64,000 bases of DNA from Streptomyces iconiensis (GTDB taxonomy: Bacteria; Actinomycetota; Actinomycetes; Streptomycetales; Streptomycetaceae). The position numbers and the translations under genes were made by a program. The notes under the pieces are model-generated. The model searched no databases. It was not told the DNA's origin and was given only the letters and a program-made list of their open reading frames with translations. Shown in pieces: positions 45,354 through 53,057 of the stretch; within the stretch, counting starts at the first letter, position 1; each line of letters begins with the position of its first letter. Location of the stretch: NCBI RefSeq assembly GCF_028657195.3, contig NZ_JANCPR020000022.1:62001-126000 (forward strand), written 5' to 3'.

Positions 45354-45370
45354 TGAGTTTCTGATCAATA
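45354..45370. repeat. IS630 terminal inverted repeat, right
   Basis: TGAGTTTCTGATCAATA is the exact reverse complement of 42087-42103 and ends with the TA expected at an IS630 insertion site. No transposase is encoded beside this end, so it is either the far end of a larger element or an orphan end. Confidence 0.8.
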
Positions 45371-45639
45371 GGGCTTCCGACGTGCCGCTCAAGCCGGATA
45401 GGTTCCCGGCGAATGAGGGAACACGGCCAGGTCCGAAAGGTGCCGACTTTGGCTTGTGAGCCAGCACCTTCTGGATGCAGCCTGCCCGCACCTGTCTGTA
45501 TCGGCAAACATACTTGCTGAAATGTCAAGTTGGTTGGTTGGTGCGGTCCGATAAGCCGTCGGCGGATCGGGTGACCGCCACTGGCTCAGCCGGGGCGCCG
45601 CGTCAGCCGCAAACGCAGGACGCGTCCGTGATGAGCACT

Positions 45640-46100
45640 GGTGGACGTGGAGCTGTTCGCCGCTGGTGGAGTACAGGGCCAGGACTTCGGCTGCCGCGTC
45701 GTGGGCGGCGCTGGTCAGGGCGTGGGGGATGCGGGTGTCGAATTCGGCGGCTTCGCCGACGCTCCGAGTACGTGGATTCCGAGTACGTGGATCAGGTCGA
45801 CGATGATGTGGATGTCCGCGCCGCGCTGCTCCGCTTCGGCCTTGATGAGGTCGATCTGGTGGCGGGCTCCGTCGACGAGGACGACCCAGGTGCGGCGGTG
45901 TCCTGGGTCGCGGTGCTCGGCCTGGTCGAACACGGCACGAGGACGTCGTAGAAGGCGTCGAAGTCCGCGGCGGCGTCGAGGGCGAGTTCCTGGACCTGCC
46001 GGTGCCCGACTCCGGCGCCGGTGACGGGGTTGTCCGCTCGCAGGTGTCGGCGAAGCTGATCGAGGACCGGGGCGCGGGTAGCGGTGAGGCCGGGCAGGTG
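45640..46100 (-). pseudogene. ISKra4-family transposase remnant
   Basis: Minus-strand pieces read LRRHLRADNPVTGAGVGHRQ, VQELALDAAADFDAFYDVLV, then after a deletion and frameshift VFDQAEHRDPGHRRTWVVLV, DGARHQIDLIKAEAEQRGAD and IHIIVDLIHVLGIHVLG. These match separate parts of ISKra4 transposases with the middle missing and the frame then lost. Remaining minus-strand sequence down to ~45500 shows no recognisable domain. Inactive. Confidence 0.7.
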
Positions 46101-46208
46101 GCGTCCTGCCCGGCCTCACCGCGTGCCTCGTGCCCGCCGCATCCCCGGGCTGCGGAGCGCCAGTCCCCAGGGCTCAGTCGGGTGTCCGGGCGCTGGCCGC
46201 TCCAGTGG

Positions 46209-46913
46209 TCAGCGGGCGGCGCGCCGGCGTCGGAGACGCTCCAGCCTCGGCAGGACGGCGAGCAGCAGCAGGCTGTAGTACTGCAGGACGGGTACGGCGA
46301 GCGCGATGACCAGTGCGATGGCCACGGCGAGGACGTTGAGGTAGCTCTCGGTATACAAATCCTCGATCCTCCGGCGGCCCCCTGCGCTGTCCCCCTCAAC
46401 CAGCCCCGGGGTGGTTTTCAGGATCCTCAGCATCGCCAGCCGGCACACCATGCTGGCCAGGAGGGTCGAGTAGTAGAACATCCCCACGAACCGGTCGTGG
46501 CCGCCGAAGGCACCGATCATCTCCGTCGGGAGGGGGAGCACGACGACGGAGAGCAACCATCCCATGTTCCATGCCGTCAGGGAGCGGGTGAGCATCGTGA
46601 CCGACGAGAAGGCCCGGTGGTGCTCCCGCCAGATGCTCGCGATGACCGCGAAGCTGAGCAGGAAGCTCCAGATCTGGCTGAGGTGACCGGTGATCACCTC
46701 GCTGGAGCCCTCGTGAGCGGACGCGACTTCCGGGACGAGGTCCACCAGCGGAAGGATCAGCAGGGTGATGGAGATCGCGGTCACCGCGTCGGTGAAGAGC
46801 ACCAAGCGCTCCCCCGGGACGCCCCCCTCGATCCTGTCCGACGGACCCGAGGACTCCGCCGGGTCGGCCCCTCCCGTCCCGGTCTCGTCGTCGATGACGC
46901 CACTGGTACCCAT
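46209..46913 (-). CDS. TMEM175-family (DUF1211) membrane protein
   Basis: A 234-residue protein. After ~30 hydrophilic residues comes GERLVLFTDAVTAISITLLILPLVDLVPEV, the FSDAVxAIxxTLLxL first-helix signature of TMEM175 potassium channels, here with Thr for Ser. About five more helices follow (IWSFLLSFAVIASIWREHHRAF, NMGWLLSVVVLPLPTEM and others). One DUF1211 unit is present, as in bacterial homologues, which assemble as tetramers. It stands alone between IS debris; no stress operon is visible around it. Confidence 0.85.
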   Translation of the reverse strand: MGTSGVIDDETGTGGADPAESSGPSDRIEGGVPGERLVLFTDAVTAISITLLILPLVDLVPEVASAHEGSSEVITGHLSQIWSFLLSFAVIASIWREHHRAFSSVTMLTRSLTAWNMGWLLSVVVLPLPTEMIGAFGGHDRFVGMFYYSTLLASMVCRLAMLRILKTTPGLVEGDSAGGRRRIEDLYTESYLNVLAVAIALVIALAVPVLQYYSLLLLAVLPRLERLRRRRAAR

Positions 46914-47263
46914 GCGTGTGCACCTTTCCTTGTCATGCCCGCCGCGCCTGCCGTCGCTACCGGACTCTGATAATCATGTACGTTACAACGATCCGCGCAG
47001 ACTCTACTCATGGCGACAGCGGGACATTGACGGGGCCGCTGGTCCTGCACACAGGGCCGTCTTGTCGCGGCGCGGCAGGAGGCGGCGGCATGGAGGAGCT
47101 GCCGGACGTCCTCCGCCGGTAAGGGCTGCCCGATGCGTTGCCACTACGAGCAGCGCGGCCATACGTTCGCGGGCCGCCCGGCAAAGACCGCCCCGACCCT
47201 CCCCCGCCATTTCTCCACACTCAAGCCTTGGACCAGCACTGACGGGTAAGTCCGGATGACGTG
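46914..47263. other. Gap with no recognisable gene
   Basis: No frame here resembles a known protein and none has a good ribosome site. An AT-richer stretch (46968-46995) next to the TMEM175 start could hold its promoter. Confidence 0.5.
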
Positions 47264-47668
47264 CTAGACCAGTGGCTTGCGTTCGGGCCACCACCGCCGG
47301 ACGGCCTCGGCGGTTGTCGATGGGCTCACGTTGAAACAGAGCTTCGCGCCGGGTGCCAGTTCGCGGGTGGTGTCGACCAGGACCTCGAAAAGCGGGGTCA
47401 GCGCGGGGTCCAGCCGGACGCCGGCGCCGATCACCACGATGTCGTAGTCCTTCCCGGACAGCGCGGCGCGGTAGACCGCCTCGGCCGTGCGGCCGTAGTC
47501 GAGCAGGCAGACGTCGAGAGTGAAGCCGAGCTCCCCGAGCCGGGCCCGCCCGGCGGCCACGCCGGCCCGGACCACTTCGGCGTCGACCTCCGGGAACGCC
47601 GCCCGCGACGAGGGCGCGTCGTCCACCAGCGCGGGATCAAGCCCGAGGGTGAGCATGGACGGAGACAT
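47264..47668 (-). CDS. Hypothetical protein, ~134 aa
   Basis: From ATG 47668 with AGGAGG upstream. It has alternating strands and helices: LGELGFTLDVCLLDYGRTAEAVYRAALSGKDYDIVVIGAGVRLDPALTPLFEVLVDTTRE and CFNVSPSTTAEAVRRWWPE at the end. The pattern looks like a small Rossmann-like fold without a clear nucleotide or metal motif. Not recognised. Good codon bias and a ribosome site support it being real. Confidence 0.65.
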   Translation of the reverse strand: MSPSMLTLGLDPALVDDAPSSRAAFPEVDAEVVRAGVAAGRARLGELGFTLDVCLLDYGRTAEAVYRAALSGKDYDIVVIGAGVRLDPALTPLFEVLVDTTRELAPGAKLCFNVSPSTTAEAVRRWWPERKPLV

Positions 47669-48270
47669 GCCGCGATACCTCCTGTGCCTCTGCCTTCCGT
47701 TTCCGGACCGAGGGTAGGCATCCGGGCAGCCGCCCGGCCCTCCCACACTTCTGGGATACCGTTCGGCCGGTGAGTTCCCCGGTGGCCCAGCGCGAGACCG
47801 TACGAGGCATCGAGGATATGTAGCCGAGCGTGGTGCCCAGGCGGCGGGTTGCTGTGGGGCAGAGGAAGACCTGGGCTTCAGGTCTCGCCGGTCGTCACGG
47901 CTTGCTTTGCCACACAGTCGGTGGTGCGACCTGGAGGTGTGCTGCGAGGCTCCAGCCCGTTGCGTGCGCCAGACGGCGGAAGAGTTTCAGGCATCGCTCC
48001 GCATCGGTCAGCCGCAGTCCGGGGTCTGCGGAGGATTCTTCGCGTTCCGAACGGCTTCCTGACAGCGGCCAGCAGGAATTCCCCACGTACGGCCAGTTAA
48101 GAACGTAACTCTCGGTGGCGGTCGACATGGCCTGGGGTCCACGCATCGCGCGCTTCTGCCCCCGCTTCTCGGCAGATCATTGAGGAGCGACGCGGGGCCA
48201 ACGCTGACTTGCGTCCTCGTCGCGGGTGGCGAGCGGAATAGTCACGGCTCATCATGCCTTGCTGGTAAGC
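47669..48270. other. 600-bp gap without a supported gene
   Basis: Several short open frames occur (for example minus strand 47895-48146), but none has a recognisable domain together with a ribosome site. Composition is less GC-biased than the core genome, consistent with decayed foreign DNA. Confidence 0.5.
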
Positions 48271-48657
48271 ATGCGCATTTTTCGTACCTACGCCCGCGTC
48301 TACGCCACCGAGCTGGATGCGGTGCTGGCACCGCTCAGCACCGTTACCGATGAGCCGATCACCAGTCGCTTCACGATGCCGAACGGCCTGGAGCTGGCCG
48401 CCGTCGGCCAAGTCCTGGTAGTGGCGGGGGACGAGCGGGCACTAGAGCCGTACACGGCCACGGCGGCGACGCTGATCGTGGACGACCTCGATGAGTGTCA
48501 AGTACGTCTCAACCAGACGGGAGCACAGATCGTGCGTGGCCCGCAGGCCGTTCCCACCGGGAGGAACCTGACCGCCAAGCTGCCTGGTGGCGTTCAGCTC
48601 GAATATGTCGAATGGGACGAGGCGCAGTGGGAACGTGCCGGAGGCCGACCTGCATAG
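48271..48657 (+). CDS. VOC-family-like small protein
   Basis: A 128-residue protein. MRIFRTYARVYATELDAVLAPLSTVTDEPITSRFTMPNGLELAAVGQVLVVAG forms one VOC-like module, and ATLIVDDLDECQVRLNQTGAQIV with LPGGVQLEYVEWDE a second with the usual terminal strand. ATG 48271 has no strong ribosome site, so the start is provisional. Ligand unknown; unlinked to a regulator. Confidence 0.7.
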   Translation: MRIFRTYARVYATELDAVLAPLSTVTDEPITSRFTMPNGLELAAVGQVLVVAGDERALEPYTATAATLIVDDLDECQVRLNQTGAQIVRGPQAVPTGRNLTAKLPGGVQLEYVEWDEAQWERAGGRPA

Positions 48658-48743
48658 GGTCTCGCCTCCCGCAGAGTGTGTCGCCGCTGTCCGGACTGCT
48701 CCCTGCGGCGTCAGCCCGGTTTGCGCTCGCTCGCGTTCTCGCG

Positions 48744-49322
48744 TCACACGATCGAGTCGAGATGACAGCCTGTGAAATCCGCGGCCAGATAGCTCCCCGC
48801 CAAGTGGCCGCGAGCGGGGAATCGGAACTGGCCACCGACAGCTTCCAGCACCGACTTCGCCGCCAGGGACTGGTCGCCGTGAGCGATGGCGTGTCTGATC
48901 GCGAGCCACTCGCTGATCTGGGCCCTGGCTTGTGCGGGTGTGACCGTCCGGGGACCCGCCTTCCCCCACGCCTGCCTCCAGGTCCAGTAGGGCCATGAAT
49001 CGTGGCCAACGGCCACCAGAAGCTTCCGGGTGTTCTCCGCGTTCGGGGTGCCGAAGTTGTTGACCTCATCCAGTAGGCGCCCCCTGAGCAGTCCGTAAGC
49101 CCCTGGCGGCAACGGGCCGTCATCTGATGGTTTGGACAAGTCGATGCATGCCCGGACGAGATCTTGCATGACGGCTTGCCAACTCGCGACAGCCAGCACG
49201 ACGACAGCCCGGTTGAGAGATGGCTCCTTCGTCCGGAACCCTCGCTTGTTCTTGCCGTGCGCGTGGTGCACCTGGATCAGGTTGTCGCAATGGCGGGGCG
49301 CGACGCAGATGGGAAGCACCCG
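48744..49322 (-). CDS. RiboL-PSP-HEPN-like protein
   Basis: About 192 residues from GTG 49322 (start uncertain; a TTG at 49391 is also in frame). SLNRAVVVLAVASWQAVMQDLVRACIDL and the later AQARAQISEWLAIRHAIAHGD match HEPN helices. IRHAIAH gives the R-x4-H ribonuclease signature. HEPN proteins of this type occur in toxin and phage-defence settings. No nucleotidyltransferase antitoxin is next to it. The N-terminus may be altered by rearrangement. Confidence 0.6.
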   Translation of the reverse strand, partial: RVLPICVAPRHCDNLIQVHHAHGKNKRGFRTKEPSLNRAVVVLAVASWQAVMQDLVRACIDLSKPSDDGPLPPGAYGLLRGRLLDEVNNFGTPNAENTRKLLVAVGHDSWPYWTWRQAWGKAGPRTVTPAQARAQISEWLAIRHAIAHGDQSLAAKSVLEAVGGQFRFPARGHLAGSYLAADFTGCHLDSIV

Positions 49323-49489
49323 GGAACGTGTGACGTCAGCGGGAGCGTCGTGATTGAGGAGACCTATGGGATCGCGTGATGCCGGGCTCAACGCCGGGTG
49401 CGCTATCCCGTCGGAGGCACGTGAGGTGAGGCTCAGCGCCGCTTAGGGCTTGCAGATCTTTAACTCGTGGCTCTTCGCTCGGTAATCCG

Positions 49490-49630
49490 TTGATCTGGCA
49501 TGAGTGGGTTGGAAGGGCAGGTGCTGCTTTCGTAGCCGAGTTCGGGGCGATTCTGCTGTACCTCGACGAGCGACAGCGTCGCCTGCGTGTTGCAGGCGCT
49601 GGTGGCGCTGCTGCCGGAGGACTGACCTCT
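49490..49630 (+). pseudogene. Possible ISAzo13-type transposase N-terminal fragment
   Basis: FVAEFGAILLYLDERQRRLR resembles the conserved start of ISAzo13-like transposases (KFA.LLPHLDERQRRL). Homology is then lost, with a stop in frame soon after. Only ~45 codons are recognisable. Confidence 0.4.
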
Positions 49631-49657
49631 CTCAGCCTGCTCATGGTGAGTAAAGGG

Positions 49658-49871
49658 CGCCGAGCGTGTGGTCAACGGCCGGCTGCGCGGCACCCTCCGG
49701 CGCGCGCCCTCGGGCAACGGCGGCTTCGGTTACGACGCGATCCTCCAGCCCGAGGGGGAGACCCGGACCTGCGCCGAGCTGACCGCCGGGGAGAAGAACG
49801 CGATCAGCCACCGCGGCAAGGCGTTCCGCGCCCTGGTGCCCGCCGTACGGGAGCTGCTGGACCTGCGCTGA
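49658..49871 (+). pseudogene. rdgB: rdgB C-terminal fragment (XTP/dITP diphosphatase)
   Basis: VVNGRLRGTLRRAPSGNGGFGYDAILQPEG followed by TRTCAELTAGEKNAISHRGKAFRALVPAVRELLDL is the last third of RdgB/HAM1, the enzyme removing non-canonical purine nucleotides. The N-terminal ~135 residues with the nucleotide-binding start are absent and the upstream sequence is unrelated. A complete rdgB presumably lies elsewhere, making this a displaced fragment. Confidence 0.85.
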
Positions 49872-50434
49872 CCCCGCCTCGGCCGGACGTTCCGGATGCC
49901 GGGCCCTGTCCCCGAGCCGACATCCCGTGAGCCTCTCGCTCCTTGTGCCCCGGCGAGAACGTAGTTGGTGTCCGAGTACGCGTCATCGGTTCCCGGCATG
50001 CACGGCAACGCCGAACAGCTCGGTGGCGCTCCCTACCGGAGTGGAGCGTTCCGTGGCACCGGTGCCGGGTGCCGGGTGCCGTCTCGCGCGGCGCCCGACC
50101 TGGCCTGTCAGGTCTCCCGCGTATCGGTCACCCGTGCCTGCGCCCTAACTACCCCATCGGAGAGGGGGAGTTGGATGTCCGGCCGCGCCTTCTTACGCGC
50201 GGCGGCCTCACCTCGCTGTGCCGCAGCGCCGGGCAGCGCTGCCATGACGGCCACCTCAGCGGCCCGGAGGCACAAGAGGCAAGAAGTACCTGACCGGCGT
50301 CCACCGGCACCCGCACCCCCGTGCCCGGCCACGCCATCACCCTCGACGGGACGGACCGACCGGAGCGCGTGACGGTGTACGTGACGTCCGTACCCGTGTG
50401 AGGGGCCGTCTCCGCCGGGACCAGAGGATCCGCA
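49872..50434. other. Gap between the rdgB fragment and the tRNA end
   Basis: No intact gene. The short frame ending at 50401 encodes PGHAITLDGTDRPERVTV and YVTSVPV, which looks like a genuine protein C-terminus. The frame is broken upstream near KKYLTG, so it is at most another gene tail. Confidence 0.45.
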
Positions 50435-50459
50435 GTGCGCGAGGGGGGGACTCGAACCC
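50435..50459 (-). other. 3' end of a tRNA-Leu-like gene (possible attachment site)
   Basis: Read on the minus strand, GGGTTCGAGTCCCCCCC followed by TCGCGCAC has the T-loop, 3' T-stem strand and 3' acceptor strand of an actinobacterial tRNA-Leu. The 5' side of the T-stem and everything upstream are unrelated, so no complete tRNA is encoded. This is the part duplicated when an integrative element enters a tRNA gene. Confidence 0.55.
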
Positions 50460-50489
50460 GGCAGGCGCGTCGTTATATGACCTAGTTCA

Positions 50490-50563
50490 CCTGCAGTGAG
50501 TTCTAAAAATTGACGCATATTAGGGCAACCATCCCTCGTTGCCTCCAGTGTGGTCCGGCTCTG
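50490..50563 (+). promoter_or_regulatory. Putative CRISPR leader
   Basis: An AT-rich run (GTTCTAAAAATTGACGCATA region, ~50496-50520) precedes the array. TAGGGCAACC at 50521-50530 resembles a repeat 3' end and lies exactly 61 bases before the same point in the first called repeat, so the leader may contain a decayed repeat. Orientation follows type I-E repeats such as E. coli GAGTTCCCCGC. Confidence 0.45.
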
Positions 50564-50895
50564 CCGACTTCGGTGCGCGTGCGGGGCCGACATCTCCTCG
50601 GAGGTCTTCTGTGGCGGCCGGTTCGGACGATCCCCGCGCGTGCGGGGCCGACCAGGAGATCAACATGATGCCCCGACTGCGAGCGGGACGATCCCCGCGC
50701 GGGTGGGGCGAACCCGTGCGATCGGGGATTCGAGGCTGGGCCCGGCGGAGCACCCCACGCTGGTGGGGCAAACAGTGACGAGCCGTTCACAAAGTTCGTG
50801 CACGGCGGAGCACCCCCACGCTGGTGGGGCGAACTATGACGAGGAGGTCAACGACGCCGATTGGTACGGAGCACCCCCACGCTGGTAGGGCGAAC
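50564..50895 (+). CRISPR. Short type I-E-like CRISPR array, 6 repeats, 5 spacers
   Basis: 28-bp repeats end at 50591, 50652, 50713, 50773, 50834 and 50895, a period of 61 (60 once). Repeats 2-3 start GGACGATCCCCGCGCG; repeats 4-6 start GGAGCACCCCCACGCTGG. Repeat 3 joins the first 5' half to the second class 3' half (GGTGGGGCGAAC). Repeat 1 keeps only its 3' half, repeat 4 has lost one C, and repeat 6 has TAGGG for TGGGG, breaking the hairpin. Spacers are about 32-33 bp and all differ. No cas gene is in the window. Confidence 0.85.
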
Positions 50896-51530
50896 ACTTC
50901 GCGACCTGGGGTTTAGTAGGCGATTTGCCGTCTCTTTGCCTGGCCTGTGGCGGGTCCGGAGCTTGGGTCGGAGTGCATGGGGTGACTGTATCGCCGGTGT
51001 GTGTCAGTGCTGTGTGCTCGGGTTCGGAACGCTTACGGCTACTCGCTACTGATGTTGAATGCTGGATGCCGTCTGGTGGGCGAGGACGGGGGCGGTGCAG
51101 CGGCGCGGCGACTCGAATTCAGCGCGGTCCGTAACGACGCCAGCTCTGTAGTGTGCGGATATCCGGCCGAAGGTCGCACCAACTCGCCGGTGTCCGTTCA
51201 CCGGTGGCTTCCCGGACGCGGAGGAACTTCGCTCCAACGACCGACGGTTGCTGGTTCCACGCTGGTCGGCGTCCGATGTTGGCGCGTTTTCGCAGGTGAC
51301 TGCGGCGCCGTGGACGTTCCGCTTCAACGTGTGAGTTGTTCGAACGGGAACCTCTGGCCTGCTTCGGGGCAGGTCGGAGGGTTTCTTATGTGCGGACGTG
51401 GTGGCACTCCGCCGGAATGCCGAGTGGGGCGTTCTGAGGTATGACGATTCTCGCCGGCGGTCTCGGTCAACGGTGCCGCGTCCCCGGACAACCACGGCTT
51501 CTGGCAGGTGCGTTGGCGCATTGCTGTTGG
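50896..51530. other. 635-bp region after the CRISPR array, no recognised gene
   Basis: Open frames on both strands here lack recognisable domains and ribosome sites; the long minus-strand frame 51046-51882 has unlikely composition. No further repeats of the CRISPR class follow. Confidence 0.5.
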
Positions 51531-52061
51531 TCAGAAATCCTCGGACAGCAAACTGCGCCAAGTCCATCCTTGTTCGAGGACGGCGTTTCGTATGGGCCGT
51601 TTCATGTCCCCGCTGTCGAAGCTGAAGGACTCCCGCAGTCGGCGACGGCCATCGGGGCCTCGCTCGACGGCCCAGTCCTTGGACCAGGACCTCCCGGGGC
51701 CCCGGCTTGCCTGATGGCCGATCTTCATTCGGGGTGGGTCCCCGTACCAGGTGACCTCCCACTGTTCCTCTATGGCACGGACCTCGCGCTCTTCCGGGAA
51801 GAGACGCACCCGGATCCTCAGCGTGCGGGTCAGCTGGCTCAGGCTGAAAAGGTGCCGGAAGGCCGGCTCCGCGAGGCGCCATTCCGCCACGAGGTCGGCG
51901 TGCTCGGGGGTGCCGTCGCGTACGGCCCAGGGAACGTCCGGACCGTTGAGGCCGGACAGAGCGGCCTTCACGTCTTCTGCGGAGCGTGGTTGTACACCCT
52001 CTGCGGGATGCTTCACCTCTTCCTTGAAACCTGGCAGACGCAGCAGACGGAACAGACCCAT
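51531..52061 (-). CDS. Hypothetical protein, ~176 aa
   Basis: From ATG 52061 the protein begins MGLFRLLRLPGF, then SAEDVKAALSGLNGPDVPWAVRDGTPEHADLVAEWRLAEPAFRHLF and VRLFPEEREVRAIEEQWEVTW, ending NAVLEQGWTWRSLL. This resembles a family of small uncharacterised streptomycete proteins with a DVPWxVRDG and ADLVAEWR core. No catalytic motif or membrane helix is seen. The frame open upstream to 52196 lacks homology. Function unknown. Confidence 0.72.
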   Translation of the reverse strand: MGLFRLLRLPGFKEEVKHPAEGVQPRSAEDVKAALSGLNGPDVPWAVRDGTPEHADLVAEWRLAEPAFRHLFSLSQLTRTLRIRVRLFPEEREVRAIEEQWEVTWYGDPPRMKIGHQASRGPGRSWSKDWAVERGPDGRRRLRESFSFDSGDMKRPIRNAVLEQGWTWRSLLSEDF

Positions 52062-52305
52062 CGCCACACCATATGGCTCATACAGCCATTGCCACAGGGA
52101 GCAGTCGTGGCGGGGCACGGAGCAGGCGGGCCACCGGGCGCAGCGTGCCTCGAAGACTTTGTGCGCTCCGGCTTGAGGTCTCACGTTGGCACTCACGCCG
52201 CCCGGCTGGAACGCGACCAGCGAGGGTCTCTTCCCTGCCCCGAGGGGCGGTCAGGCCCTGCCGCAGGGGGTTCCGGGCGTGGACGTTGGCTCCGGTGGTG
52301 GGCGT

Positions 52306-53031
52306 TCATGAGACGAACTCGAAGTAGCCGTTGTCGGAGTAGTCGTAGCCGCGTCGTTTGAAGCGTTCGCTGGGCACGCGGAAGCCGGCTTCCAGGTACT
52401 TCTGCAAGAAGAAAGCGCCCTCGGGAGTGTCGATATCCAGCTCTTTTCCTAGGTCGGGGGCGATGTCGTCCTGTTGCCTGGCGTAGTTCACGAGGGTGGT
52501 CTTCAGGCCGCTACCGTCGGGCATGCGGACCTTTGGCCGGTTGATGAGGTAACCGGGCAACTGGTCGCGGAATGCCTGCCGCAGCAGCCATTTCTCCTGG
52601 CCGTTCCTGAGCTTCAGGCTCATCGGTACCGCGTAAGTGAATTCCAGCAGATGACGGTCCATGAACGGGACACGGGTCTCGATCGAATGCATCATGCTCG
52701 ACCTGTCCACTCGCTGAAGGTCTGTGCGGTGCAGGTTGCGTACGCGGTATCGCATCAGGTCGCTCGGGTCCTTGTGCGTCCTGAACAGGTCGTAGCCGGC
52801 CATTACTTCGTCACTGCCTTCACCGCACAGCGCGAGCTTGAACCCGTGGCGTTTCGCCAGCCGGAAGGCGAAGTAGCCGACGCAGGTGTCCATGACGTCG
52901 ATGGCTTCGAAGAACTCGGCTCCGTAGACGATAGGGCTCACCGGCCAGCCGAACTCGTCTGCCCGAAGCCCGCCATGGTGATGCAGCCGGGCCGGGAATC
53001 CCAGCGCTGAACGATGTCCTGGCGCGGGCAC
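52306..53031 (-). pseudogene. asnB: Asparagine synthetase (glutamine-hydrolysing), C-terminal fragment
   Basis: SPIVYGAEFFEAIDVMDTCVGYFAF, KLALCGEGSDEVMAGYDLF, SSMMHSIETRVPFMDRHLLEF and the distal helices belong to the AsnB synthetase domain. The N-terminal Cys glutaminase and the ATP-pyrophosphatase SGGxDSS loop are missing. It begins 27 bases after the GH38 gene stop with no ribosome site. Non-functional as an asparagine synthetase; probably left by a deletion that brought the mannoside cluster next to it. Confidence 0.85.
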
Positions 53032-53057
53032 CGGCGCCTCCGCCGGCAGACGGGTGG

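Larger units (their letters stand above)
42087..45370. mobile_element. Segment bounded by inverted IS630 ends carrying amidohydrolase and TetR genes
   Basis: The two outer ends are the same IS630 terminus in opposite orientation. Between them are a nonsense-mutated IS630 transposase, an internal IS end-like sequence near 43186-43200 (TATTTGATCAGG read on the minus strand), an amidohydrolase and a TetR regulator. It interrupts a group II intron remnant at a TA. This may be a composite-type mobile cassette, or an intact IS next to one end of a lost copy. Immobile now unless a transposase acts in trans. Confidence 0.55.

Noticed and set aside
45389..46399. 336-codon minus-strand frame as an intact gene
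   Set aside because: Only scattered, out-of-frame pieces match ISKra4; the rest has no recognisable domain.
47895..48146. 83-codon minus-strand frame
   Set aside because: No ribosome site, family motif or conserved context could be seen.
50164..50401. Possible gene ending YVTSVPV
   Set aside because: The frame is broken upstream and no start or domain is visible; mentioned only as a possible gene tail.
51046..51882. 278-codon minus-strand frame after the CRISPR array
   Set aside because: Composition is unlike real proteins here and it overlaps the better supported gene at 51531-52061.
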